From: Sphingomonas sp. BK580
Lineage (GTDB): Bacteria; Pseudomonadota; Alphaproteobacteria; Sphingomonadales; Sphingomonadaceae
DNA: 64,000 bases
NCBI RefSeq assembly: GCF_014194975.1
Contig: NZ_JACIAY010000003.1
Coordinates: forward strand, 434,001 to 498,000
Direction: 5' to 3'
Below, piece after piece: positions 45,702 through 55,300 of the stretch. How positions within the stretch are numbered: the first letter of the stretch is position 1; every line of letters begins with the position of its first letter. The translations under genes and the position numbers were made by a program. Under the pieces are notes generated by a model, which was given only the letters and a program-made list of their open reading frames with translations, had not been told where the DNA came from and did no database searches.

Positions 45702-46206
45702 TCATCTCGCCGCTCAAGCCGCCTTGGGCGTTCCGTGCAACTGAATTGGGGGCCACCTCACATTGCGAGCTGCAGTCTTTGCCCGGTACGTAGGCCGACC
45801 GCTGCCGGACCACGCGCAGTTCGCTGGGGCGGCCTCCACACCCCACCTCCGGCTCCTCAACGGAGGGCCGACAACGACAGTCCCCTTTGCAACGCAGAGG
45901 AGAGACTCGTCCGTCGTCCTTCCGAAACCGCAGATCGGCACGATCATGGCCGGATTGCGCCCGTCGACCAGCATGACGAATTCGCATGTTCGCAAGCCGA
46001 GGGCCTCAGCCACGTTCTCGTCAAGGTTGAAAGTCTTCGGTCACCATCGACCGTGCCTTTAACCTGTAAGGAAATGAGCCGGTCGCCGCGTAGGCGAGTG
46101 CGGCGCTTCATGCTAAACAGTCACGTCGCCGGCCTCGAACGAACAAGTTAGCGCACCAAGCGCTCAGGTCTGTTTTGGTTCCGCGTTATATACAGGGAGC
46201 CTTCTG
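45702..46206. other. Intergenic between IS element and the hemopexin locus
   Basis: The first bases continue the split repeat (to about 45740). The rest has no supported gene; short frames on both strands lack start signals and domains. The last 50 bases hold an AT-rich GCGTTATATACAGGGAG stretch that could be the promoter and ribosome site of the next gene. Confidence 0.4.
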
Positions 46207-47550
46207 ATGGTCTGCGAACGACAGAAACACGCATTCGAAACGGCGCGCGACCTCTTGGACGACCTCAAGGCGCAGTGCCACGACGGCATACGGGGCGCCT
46301 GCGGGCAAATCGCGGCAGCAACGAGGCGCCTCGCCGAGGCGAAAAGCGCCTATGAGACGTGCATGGCGTCGGCTCCACCGCCGCCACCACATCCTCCTCC
46401 TCCGCCACCTCCTCCGCCGCCGCCGCCGCCGCCGGACCCATGCGCCGAACTCGTCGCGCGGGTGGCTGATCTCGAAGGACAGGTCGACGATTTGCAGGAG
46501 CTCTGCCGAAGCGGTCAGCGGCAGGCGTGTGCCCGAATAGCCGGCGTGCAGATGGAGCTGTCACGAACGAGACAGGCTCTTCTGAAGTGCCAGTATCCCT
46601 TTTCCCACCGGATCGTACGTCGCGGCGATGCCACGCGGGTGGAACCGTACAAAATCCTCATCATCGCAAACCCCGTCCTGCTGAGGCATCCGGCCGAAGG
46701 ATCCGACAGCTACTCGGCGGATCCGATCATCGGCGACGAAGCGATGTTTAACTCGGCGGTCGACTACATCAACGCCTGCCTCTTCGGAGAGATGACGAGC
46801 GTCCGACCGGACGGCGGCGTGGCGACGCAAGCGGAGCGGCTGCTGTGGGATCCGAGCGTCGGCGGAAGCATCTGGGTGGAGTCGCTCTTCCTTCGCATCG
46901 CTCCGACTGACGCGGCGCACGCGCTCGTCGAGGAATTGTGGGCGTCGAACATCATCTGCCCCATCCAGGAAAACTACGACGCCCTCGCCCGCGCGTTCGG
47001 CATCGTGGCCGATGTGATCTTCGCCGTCTCCGGATCAGCGACGCACCGTCGCGCATCCGCCTTCGAAGCGCAGGACGATGAAACCCGGGACGGCGTTCCC
47101 TTCACCTTCGACGGCGCGGTCTACCACCATTGGCGTCGGAACCTCGTGCCAGGAGCCGTGGCCATCCACGCGACCGCGAGTTCGCTGACTGCCGCGCATG
47201 AATTCGGCCACGCGGCGTCCAGCGCCTCGGACGGCTTTGTCTGCGACCTGTACACGGACGCGGCATCGGATCGTCCGGTCACGATCAACAAGAAGTCCGC
47301 GCGACCGATCCCGGGCACGTTCGCCAACCTCGACGGAGTGGACTTCGCCAGCGACCAAGCCCGTGATGGGCTCGGCTACCCGCCGGATTGGACGAGCTAC
47401 CACTGCGCGCTGGTCAATCAGTCGCGCACGGCGCTGATGGACCAATACAAGGATCCCGGCGAACTCGCGGATCAGATCCAGAGCCAGCATGACCAGATAA
47501 CGCGACGCTTCCTGCTCGACCGAATCGCGGCGAAGGCAGGAAGAGGCTGA
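46207..47550 (+). CDS. HExxH metalloprotease-like protein with polyproline linker and duplicated Cys-rich helices
   Basis: 447 residues. Residues 15-52 and 94-128 are two copies of one Cys-containing helical unit (LDDLKAQCHDGIRGACGQIA and VDDLQELCRSGQRQACARIA), separated by a run of about 20 residues that is nearly all proline (56-76). The C-terminal part carries LTAAHEFGHAASSAS (His331, Glu332, His335), a zinc-peptidase motif, after a long uncharacterised alpha/beta region. There is no signal peptide. AGGGAG lies 7 bases before the ATG. It begins the unusual locus; I know no family with this architecture. Confidence 0.75.
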   Translation: MVCERQKHAFETARDLLDDLKAQCHDGIRGACGQIAAATRRLAEAKSAYETCMASAPPPPPHPPPPPPPPPPPPPPDPCAELVARVADLEGQVDDLQELCRSGQRQACARIAGVQMELSRTRQALLKCQYPFSHRIVRRGDATRVEPYKILIIANPVLLRHPAEGSDSYSADPIIGDEAMFNSAVDYINACLFGEMTSVRPDGGVATQAERLLWDPSVGGSIWVESLFLRIAPTDAAHALVEELWASNIICPIQENYDALARAFGIVADVIFAVSGSATHRRASAFEAQDDETRDGVPFTFDGAVYHHWRRNLVPGAVAIHATASSLTAAHEFGHAASSASDGFVCDLYTDAASDRPVTINKKSARPIPGTFANLDGVDFASDQARDGLGYPPDWTSYHCALVNQSRTALMDQYKDPGELADQIQSQHDQITRRFLLDRIAAKAGRG

Positions 47551-47587
47551 CTGTCAGAAACGCCGGCTTGTGAGGAGGACCGACGCC

Positions 47588-47833
47588 ATGGTGGAACCGC
47601 TATCGACCGCCGAGCGCGAGGCGATGAAACGCAACGGCCGTGGCGTGACGGACGCCGAAATCGACGAATACGAGACGCTCATTCGCGAGCAGCAGCGCAG
47701 CCGATCGCACTTCAACCGTTTGAGCGATCACGCGCGCGCGGCCCCGCTTCGAGCGGGGCGAGTCGAGGAGCTCTTCCGGAAGCTTTACGGAAAAGAGCCG
47801 GGCGAAGCAGCAGCCAGCGGGCCAGGCAGCTGA
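47588..47833 (+). CDS. Small helical hypothetical protein
   Basis: 81 residues, charged: MVEPLSTAEREAMKRNGRGV followed by TDAEIDEYETLIREQQRS and a C-terminal VEELFRKLYGKEPGEAA. It is probably all helical and cytoplasmic. GTGAGGAGGAC lies just upstream, giving a good ribosome site. It follows the HExxH gene by 37 bases and is probably co-transcribed, perhaps as an accessory or inhibitor. No domain is recognised. Confidence 0.6.
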   Translation: MVEPLSTAEREAMKRNGRGVTDAEIDEYETLIREQQRSRSHFNRLSDHARAAPLRAGRVEELFRKLYGKEPGEAAASGPGS

Positions 47834-48219
47834 ACCAAAACACCTGGGCCCACAACGAACATACCCCGTTAGATGCCCTAACGCCAGCATCGCGACGGCC
47901 CGTCAGCGACGATCTGTTATGATCCCGCAGCAAGTTTGATCAAGGTGTAAGTAAAATCGGCCAAGGCAGCTGGCTCAGCACGAACTGGTGCTTGCGTGCT
48001 TCATGATCTCGTGAGAGCCTGAGCTCGCGCCCTCCAGTTTCGATGTACGGCCGGCAAGGACGCATCAGTACGCGTAGCCCGCCCTAAGCATCCCTGTTGG
48101 CACTCGCCACCGGCGCAGTGGCGCCATGTGACGCGAATGGCTGGTGGTTCGAGGGCGCTCTGAAAGTGCTTGAGCGCTCAAGATCGGAATGGGAACGATC
48201 AGCGACGGCGGAGACTTCG
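47834..48219. other. Intergenic, no gene seen
   Basis: There are no coding frames of note. The frame of the next protein is open back to 48097 from a TTG but lacks hemopexin-like sequence there. The stretch probably holds a terminator and the promoter of the following gene. Confidence 0.4.
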
Positions 48220-49512
48220 ATGGCAGAGCATTTGGTCGATGCGGCACTTCGCGTGCCCGACGGCGGTCGCGACGCCGCCTATTTCATCGTTTCGGATCGT
48301 TATGTCGTCTGGGACTGGGCGGACGATCGCTGCCGGGACGGCGTGCGAGCGCTCGCTGCCCTCCGTCCGCCGGAAGGCTTCTTCGCCGCCCCGCCGCTGG
48401 CACCGACGCCTCCCGGCGCGTCGATCGACACGGCGCTGCGCGGCAAGGCCGGCTTCGACGGCTTTCACTACCTCTTCTCCGGCTCGCGGTACGTGCGCTT
48501 CACGACCCTACCCGCCGTGACGTTCGATCCGGCGTCGATCAGCGATGCGTCGGCATGGCAGCTGCCGTTCGCGCGGGTCGACGCCTCATTTAACGGGGCA
48601 CTGAACCGCGACGATTTCTGCTACTTCTTCAGCGGTCCGAGCTACGTACGCTATAGTTGGTCTGCCGATCGACCAGACGGTGGCGCTAAGCCGATTTCCA
48701 ACATGATCGGCATACCGACTGCGTTCGCTGGCGGGTTCGATGCCGGGGTGGACGGTGGCGGATCCTTCGCAGACGCCAGCTACATGTTCCGAGAGGACCG
48801 CTACGTGAGGTTCGACTGGGTGGCCGGAGCCGCCGAGCCGCATGGCAATCCCGACCAGCCGGTGCAGGGGAACTGGGTCGGCCTTGCGGAGATGCTGGCC
48901 GCGGCGAAGGCGACGTCGATTGCACTGACCTGGCTTGTGAGCGCCCGCGGGCAGGTCGCGGCCTACCTGGACGCGCTGAACGGCACCGGCCTTCCGCAAC
49001 CGATCGTCGCGGCGGCGCTGGCGACGCACTTCCACGCCGGCCCGCTCGATGCCCTGACGCTCACCCAGGTAGGCGCCAATCTCGCCGCGATCCAGACGAC
49101 GCTGGCCAACGAGCAGACGATCCGCTTCCGCACGGACGCGGAGGCGGTGGCCGATGGCGCGGTCGCCATCGACTCCGCTTACACCTGGCCGCTACCCGTC
49201 ACGACCGCCACCCGGATCAATGTCACGGGCAACTTCCTTCGTCGCAGCGAGGACAATCGCGTGCTGAGCGTCATCCATGAGGCATGGCACGCGAACGACG
49301 ACCTCAGCGCCTCCCGCACGACCCACATCCCCGAATGGTATGTGACCGCGCCCGTCGCCGCGTTGTTCGGCATGGTCTTCCAGGCGGACGATCCGCGATA
49401 TGCCACTCGCTACGACCTGATGAGCACCGCCGACGCCCTTCACGACCCCGCCGCCTACGCGACCTTCGCGCGTCACCTCGCCTTTGGCGCCGACAGCAGG
49501 GCGCTGCCGTGA
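48220..49512 (+). CDS. Four-blade hemopexin-repeat protein fused to an HExxH domain
   Basis: 430 residues. Four hemopexin-type repeats occupy about 5-205: DAALRVPDGG..AAYFIVSDRYVVW, DTALRG..FHYLFSGSRYVRF, NGALNR..CYFFSGPSYVRYSW, and DAGVDGG..SYMFREDRYVRFDW, enough for one complete four-bladed propeller. The C-terminal 200 residues hold VLSVIHEAWHANDDLS (His353, Glu354, His357), a probable zinc-peptidase site, then a helical tail. There is no signal peptide. GGCGGAG lies 7 bases before the ATG. Hemopexin propellers bind ligands or substrates for metallopeptidases in animals; the bacterial role here is unknown. Confidence 0.8.
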   Translation: MAEHLVDAALRVPDGGRDAAYFIVSDRYVVWDWADDRCRDGVRALAALRPPEGFFAAPPLAPTPPGASIDTALRGKAGFDGFHYLFSGSRYVRFTTLPAVTFDPASISDASAWQLPFARVDASFNGALNRDDFCYFFSGPSYVRYSWSADRPDGGAKPISNMIGIPTAFAGGFDAGVDGGGSFADASYMFREDRYVRFDWVAGAAEPHGNPDQPVQGNWVGLAEMLAAAKATSIALTWLVSARGQVAAYLDALNGTGLPQPIVAAALATHFHAGPLDALTLTQVGANLAAIQTTLANEQTIRFRTDAEAVADGAVAIDSAYTWPLPVTTATRINVTGNFLRRSEDNRVLSVIHEAWHANDDLSASRTTHIPEWYVTAPVAALFGMVFQADDPRYATRYDLMSTADALHDPAAYATFARHLAFGADSRALP

Positions 49513-49533
49513 CGTCGCGCGACCCGCCGCGCC

Positions 49534-50061
49534 TTATTTCTCGCAGATCAGACCGAGTGCGTCGATCGCCGCGCCTGATCGGCCGTGCAGCCCGATCGCG
49601 CGACCGTGATCGCACCCCGTCGCATAGACCGGATACGGCGAGGAATGGCCGAAGAAGTAGAAGGTGGCGCTGTACGGCCCCGGCGAGCGCAGAACCGCCT
49701 CTCCCACCTCGCGACGATCGTTGCCGCACAGCATCTTGACCGCCTTCACGAGCCGATTGTCGCTGCGCAGCGTCTGAACGATCATCGTGCTGAAGTACAT
49801 GCCGCTGGGGCATGAGGCATCCCTTCGCTCTCCACGGCCGCCGGCACCATGCTGCACCTGGCCGTCGCAGATCGGCGCGATGAAGTTGATATAGGCCCCT
49901 TGGAGAGACGAGAGACCGGTCAGATGCGTGTTGGCCGGACAGCGCAGCGTGAACGGCCGCCCACCCGCACCGCCCACCGCCCGACTGAAGCTCTCCTGAG
50001 CCGACGCCGGCGGCGGCATCAAGAGGAACGCCCCTGCCAACAGGCCTAACCCGAGTCGCAT
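49534..50061 (-). CDS. Secreted jacalin-like/Cys-containing protein
   Basis: 175 residues with a signal peptide (about 1-22, ending ASA-QES). The mature part has GGAGGRPFTLRCPANTHLTG near its start and GLHGRSGAAIDALGLICEK at its end, the repeated 'GRxGxxIDxIGxIC' style of jacalin-like lectin or related secreted domains, with six Cys probably paired. It is the only minus-strand gene in the locus and diverges from the PEP-CTERM gene. It is probably periplasmic or released. Confidence 0.7.
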   Translation of the reverse strand: MRLGLGLLAGAFLLMPPPASAQESFSRAVGGAGGRPFTLRCPANTHLTGLSSLQGAYINFIAPICDGQVQHGAGGRGERRDASCPSGMYFSTMIVQTLRSDNRLVKAVKMLCGNDRREVGEAVLRSPGPYSATFYFFGHSSPYPVYATGCDHGRAIGLHGRSGAAIDALGLICEK

Positions 50062-50248
50062 TTAGAACTCCTTCTGGCCGAAGGTCATCGTGGACTCAGT
50101 GCATAGTCAATGCTGAAGTTTAGAATTTGTAAGTTACTGCATCACTGCACATTTATCCAATAAACGCTCGAACGGGTGCGGTAGGCACCACGCCGCAGAC
50201 GCCGTTACTACCGATCCTATCGGACGGGAGAACTTTGGGAGAACGCTC

Positions 50249-50938
50249 ATGCTTCTTCGCATCATGGTCGTGGCAGCCACGCTGATAGCCTCACCTGCCG
50301 CCGCCACCACGCTCGTCGCCGGATCCAACTCGCTAGAGGGCACGACAGGCGCGGCCGAACCGAAGCTCAACGGCGTGGTCCAGCAGGATACGGTCGATCC
50401 GTTCAGCCTTTCGGACGGGCACGGCACGCTCAACGCGTCGGTCCAGAGCAGGGTCGTGCTGTCCGTCGATGGCACCTACGACTTCTACTGGCGCGTTCGC
50501 GACATCACGTACGTCGCCACCGCACCCGGCGGCCCGCCGCTGTCGATCGGAGCGCTGAGGCTTGGCGCGTTCGGATCGGGGGTGTTGGGCGTCAACGCCA
50601 ATTACCAGACGGACGGCCTCGGCGATCGCGGCCCCGACTCGGCGTACGTATTCCCGGACTCGCTGACCTCGATCAACTTCCGGTTCTCTACGCCGCTCGC
50701 GGCAGGGGAATCGTCCTACTTCATGTTCCTCGACACCGACGCCACGTCCTACGCGCGGACGGCCGTGCTCGACCTGTCAGCGAGCGGCGCTCCGATCAGC
50801 CAGCTTCGCAGCACCTTCGGCCCGGTCGCAGCCGTGCCGGAGCCGGCGACCTGGGCACTCATGATCTCGGGCTTCGGCGCGGTCGGCGCCGCCCTTCGCC
50901 GGCAGCGCCGAGGCCGGGCACAGGCGTCCGCCCGCTGA
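50249..50938 (+). CDS. PEP-CTERM (PEPxxWA type) exported protein
   Basis: 229 residues. The signal peptide (about 1-20, ending AAA-TTL) is followed by a beta-rich body without Cys, and a C-terminal VPEPATWALMISGFGAVGAA helix closed by RRQRR. GGGAGAACG precedes the ATG. It is exported and presumably surface-sorted, in contrast with its leaderless neighbours. It has no close resemblance to the protein at 22975 outside the sorting signal. Confidence 0.85.
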   Translation: MLLRIMVVAATLIASPAAATTLVAGSNSLEGTTGAAEPKLNGVVQQDTVDPFSLSDGHGTLNASVQSRVVLSVDGTYDFYWRVRDITYVATAPGGPPLSIGALRLGAFGSGVLGVNANYQTDGLGDRGPDSAYVFPDSLTSINFRFSTPLAAGESSYFMFLDTDATSYARTAVLDLSASGAPISQLRSTFGPVAAVPEPATWALMISGFGAVGAALRRQRRGRAQASAR

Positions 50939-51029
50939 CACGCGCGGGGTAGGTTGGCCGATACGGCGGCTATGATTTGGTTGAACGGACTGTCGGCTGA
51001 TGCTGACGCCCTGGCAAAGGAGATCCCGG

Positions 51030-52208
51030 ATGGGAACCGGCGTCTACTTCTTCTCGAGCGGCACCTACCTGCGCTACGACCGTGCCGACGATCGCACGTC
51101 GGACGGTTACCCCAAGCCGATTGCGGGAAACTGGCCCGGGCTTGCCGAGGCCGGGATGAGCGACCGCGTCGACGCCGCCGTCAACTGGGAGAACGGGAAG
51201 CTGTACCTCTTCCGCGGCGGTTCCTACGTCCGCTACGATGTCGCGACCGATCGCGTCGATGACGGCTTTCCGCTGCCCATCGCGCAGGGATGGCCCACAC
51301 TCGCAGGCGTGGGGTTCGCGGATGGCCTCGACGCCGCGGTGAATTGGGGAAACGGCAAGGCGTTCTTCTTCAAAGGCGGCTCGTACGTGCGGTATGACGT
51401 CGCGAGCGACCGGGTGGATGCGGGGTATCCCTTGTCGATCGCGGCGACGTGGAACGGGTTCGCCGCCGCCGGTTTCGGAGCCTCGCTAGACGGAGCGATC
51501 AACTGGGGCAACGGTCGCGCCTACTTCTTCAAGGGGGATCGATACCTCGCGTTCGACATCGCGGCGGATCGTGTGATGGACGGCTATCCCCTGCCGATCG
51601 CGCAGCAATGGCCCGGGCTGAGCCCGGGAGTGCGCGCGCCCGTCGACACGATGGATCTGGTGGACGAACTCTGGCTCGAGTCCGCCGAGGTGCGCCGAGC
51701 GCCGGTGACCGGGCCCCGCTTTGCACCGGTGCCGTGGCGGGGCGTGCTGCACACCACGGAGGGGGACGGCATCGACGGCGCGATCAACGAGTTCGTCGGA
51801 ACCAACTTCTGGCCGCATCTCACGATCGAGCCGAACACCCACCGCGTGCTGCAACACATCTCGCTGTCGGTGGGGTCTCGCGCGCTGTCGGACAAGTTCA
51901 TGCCGGACAATGCCGCGCGCGCGATTCAGATCGAGATCGTGGGACGCGCCCAGAACACTCCTGATTGGAGCCAGGAGCAGCTTTCCTTCGTGCGCGACGT
52001 CATGCGTTCGGTCGAGGCGTTGGTACCGATTCCTCGCGTCTCCGATCGTCGCTTCCTCGACGCCAATGGTGTCAACGCCAATCCAACCAACCGTATGTCC
52101 CTGGACGAGTGGAAGCGCTTCTCGGGCTGGTGCGGTCATCAGCATGCGCCTTTGGAGGATCACTGGGATCCCGGTGGGATCGACATCGACACGTTGCTCG
52201 CGAGCTGA
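51030..52208 (+). CDS. Four-blade hemopexin-repeat protein fused to a PGRP/amidase_2-like domain
   Basis: 392 residues. Four close hemopexin repeats span 1-200 (YFFSSGTYLRYDRADDR, YLFRGGSYVRYDVATDR, FFFKGGSYVRYDVASDR, YFFKGDRYLAFDIAADR), each followed by G(Y/F)P.PIA..W. The C-terminal domain resembles N-acetylmuramoyl-L-alanine amidases: VLHTTEG (His241), FWPHLTI, and CGHQHAPLEDHWDPGGID with the late zinc-site region. It would cut the stem peptide from peptidoglycan if exported, but no signal peptide is present. AAAGGAGAT lies 5 bases before the ATG. Confidence 0.85.
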   Translation: MGTGVYFFSSGTYLRYDRADDRTSDGYPKPIAGNWPGLAEAGMSDRVDAAVNWENGKLYLFRGGSYVRYDVATDRVDDGFPLPIAQGWPTLAGVGFADGLDAAVNWGNGKAFFFKGGSYVRYDVASDRVDAGYPLSIAATWNGFAAAGFGASLDGAINWGNGRAYFFKGDRYLAFDIAADRVMDGYPLPIAQQWPGLSPGVRAPVDTMDLVDELWLESAEVRRAPVTGPRFAPVPWRGVLHTTEGDGIDGAINEFVGTNFWPHLTIEPNTHRVLQHISLSVGSRALSDKFMPDNAARAIQIEIVGRAQNTPDWSQEQLSFVRDVMRSVEALVPIPRVSDRRFLDANGVNANPTNRMSLDEWKRFSGWCGHQHAPLEDHWDPGGIDIDTLLAS

Positions 52209-52323
52209 ACACCCCGACTTCGGGGAAGGCAGTGAGGATGGAACGCCGCGCGGCAGATCGCGGACAAGCGGATGTCGGCAGAGTGTGATCTGGCGCATGG
52301 AGCGCCACGTGGGAGGAACGGGC

Positions 52324-55300
52324 ATGCCACGCTTCGACCAGCCGGGGGTTGCCTCATGGGGACCGGACCGCCTCGACGTGGTCCTGCGTTCAGCGTCGAG
52401 CACCCTGCTCCACGTCTTTCGGGAGGGCGCGACCACCACGATGCTGGACATGGGTGGCGCGATCGCCGGCGCGCCGATGGCGGTGACCCGGGGAGCGGAG
52501 CGCCTCGACGTGTTCGCACGCGACTTCAACCAGAGGCTGCTGTGGTGGAGCTGGTCGAAGGAGGCGCGCGCTCTCGTCGGCCCACGCGCCCTTCCTGGAT
52601 GCATCGCCTCGGATCCGGTCGTGGTCGCGCTGGGTACGGAACGGATCATGATCTTCGCGCACAGCATCGATGGGCCGCTACGCTATTGGGCGTCGAGCGT
52701 CGACGACCAGGGCGCCGAGGATTTCGGCCCGCCTCGGATCAAGGACGAGGATCCGATCGCACGCCCGGCGATCGTGTCGCGCTCTCCCCACGGCGTGGAC
52801 GTGGTCGTCGGGGTCGGTCACAGCGGCACTCCCGAGTGGTGGAAGTACGTCGACGGGGCCTGGAAGGCGCCGGTCCTTCTGCCTGGCGAGATGCCCGAAG
52901 CGCCGACCATGCTGACGTCTATCTCAAGTAGCGGCAACTTCCCGCGCCTGGACGTCTACGTGCGAGGGCAGGATGGGAGATTGAAGCACTGGGGCTTCGG
53001 CTTCTTCCATGCTCCGGGCTCGCCGAGTGGCTGGTTCGGTCCGGAGGCCAGCGTCCCCGAACCGTTCCTCACCAAGCCGTTCCCCATCACCACTGGCGAC
53101 GACAGCATCGAGCTGCTCGCGCGCGGCGGTGACGGAACGCTGGTACACTGGTCGTGGGACGCCCGGGCACGGGCCTGGGGGCGACTTCAGCCCGGCGGGG
53201 AGGCGCTCCAGTCCGACCCGGCGGGCGTCTCACGCGCGGCGGGCACGATGGACGTGTTCGCCTGGGCGGGCGACCGCTCGCTGCACCATTGGACCTTCGC
53301 CGCCGGCACCTGGGCCGTCGAGCAATGGACGCTCGATGTCGTGCGCCCCACGCCATTGGAGGACGAGCTCGCCGCTGGCCTGGATGACACGCCGCCGGAA
53401 TATCTCATCGTGCGCGCGGCTGATCAGCTCGTCCTCGGCCTGACCGCGCCGGGCTTCGTGCGCGACCCCGATGGGGCCCGATTGATCGCGCAGGATCCGG
53501 ACGCGCGGCTGATCGTGACCTTCCCACCCCAGCATGTGGTGGAGGGGGTCGTAAACGGCGACGACTCGTTCCCGCCGGCTGCCGTCAGCCCCTCGCGACT
53601 GTCCGGCCCGAGCCGCATCGGCTTCACACCGGCGGCCGGCACCGTCGTCGGGCTGTCCACGACAGGCATCCTCCAGGCGCTGACCACCGCCACGGTGAGC
53701 GTTGATCCCATCGTCACGCGCGTGGAACTGCCCTTTGGCCTCGCCTTCACGCCGGGAGCACGCAACGCCGAGATCCACGCGAAACATCCCATCGAGCCGC
53801 TCGACGTGGCGGGCGCCAACACCCTGTGGCGCACGGACCTGCACGCCGATAATGCCGGAGACCTCGGCTTGATGCACGTGGTGGCGGGCCGGACCGACGT
53901 CTTCGAACCGCCACTCGGAAAGGCCGAACGCTTCTTCATCAAGGTCCAGACCGAACCGGCTCTTGCCCGGCGCGTCTCGCTGACCAGCATCGGTGGGTCG
54001 CTCGACGCGACCGGGCGCTGGCCGCACTTCTCGTGGGACCAGCGCATCGTCCTCGGTCGCGATCAGGAGGTCCGGACCGCGGTGGAGGGCGTGCTTTTCC
54101 CGACTGGGCATCGCGCCGTCTACGAGCAGGTCACACGACGCAGCGGCGGCGAGGCGACCGCGGTGCTCCGCAAATCGAGGCAGCTCATCGTCCTTGAGCC
54201 CGTCCGCCGCCACGGCGACGCCACCTCCACGCCCGCGCTGATCAACAGCTTCCCGTTCGATGGCGTCGAGATCATGACGAGGCGCTTCACGGATATGGAT
54301 GACGCGTCGTGGCACACCGTCCCCCGCGAGGCGCTGACCTTGGCCGAGGCCAATGACACGCTGGCGCAGATGGACGCTCAAGTGGCCGCGCTGACGCACG
54401 CAGTCTACGGCGGCGAAGGCGTGTACATGGGCGGTCCGGTCGTCGAGGATCGCGCCGCCGCAGGAGACGAGGCGGCATCCGAGTACGTCGGTTGGCAAGC
54501 GGCGCGCGCAGCGCAGAGCAGGATCGTCGACCTGATCGTCGAACTCGGCCTCGGGACGGAGGATCACGAGGTCTTCTTCCAGCCGCACACGGCCGGTCAG
54601 CCAGTTCCCTTCCCGATCCGCTGCTTCGGCGCTGGTCCCGATGTCCACTTCAACTTGAAGATGTGGTTCGTCGCCGACATCGACATCGCCGGTGATCTGC
54701 GCGCGCCTCTCCACTCACTGGCCGATGCGCGCGTACTAGCGGCCGTTGAGCAGGCGCATGCCGAGAACGACGACGGGATCGTGGAGCTTCCCGGCGTGCC
54801 CATCGATCTGGCTCCCGAGCTTCCGGCGCAGATCGGCGTGACCCGATCGGATCCCGCGGTCAACGTGCGCTTCCAGGAGGTACGCCGGCTCAACATCGTG
54901 GGGAATGCGCTGGATCGCGGCTTCCTGCCGACGCTCGGCCTCCCGCAGCTTCCCAACGTGCCACACCTTCCGGCCGATCCGCGCGCCTGGGCGGCCGAGG
55001 TAGGCATGGCGAGCCTGCGCTCGCTCCTCGACACCGATCCGGCCGTGCGCCTCCGCTACGCGGCCGACTATGCGGCGTCGCGCGTCAGCCAGGTTCCGTT
55101 CGGCATCCTCGGCCGGGTCGTGGCGGACGGGGCCGTCGAGCAGTTGAAGCTCAACTTCGCCGAGGCGAAGGATCGGGTCGGCGCTCTCGCGGCGCCCAAC
55201 ATGGTCGCGGACGGCATCTCCCGCGCGCAGGGCCTCATCAACGTCGCCGCGCAGGTGGCGAGCGACGCGCAGGGCATGCTCGACCCCGGCAAGCTGTTCG

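Noticed and set aside
45714..46013. 99-codon minus-strand ORF right of the IS element
   Set aside because: No domain, no ribosome site, and composition like non-coding DNA.
46207..46500. CRISPR or tandem-repeat array suggested by repeated CCG/CCT units
   Set aside because: The repetition is the codons of the polyproline run. No spacer-repeat structure is seen here or elsewhere in the window.
53230..54714. 494-codon minus-strand ORF opposite the propeller protein
   Set aside because: Same kind of antisense shadow; the plus-strand frame is coupled on both sides and has repeats.
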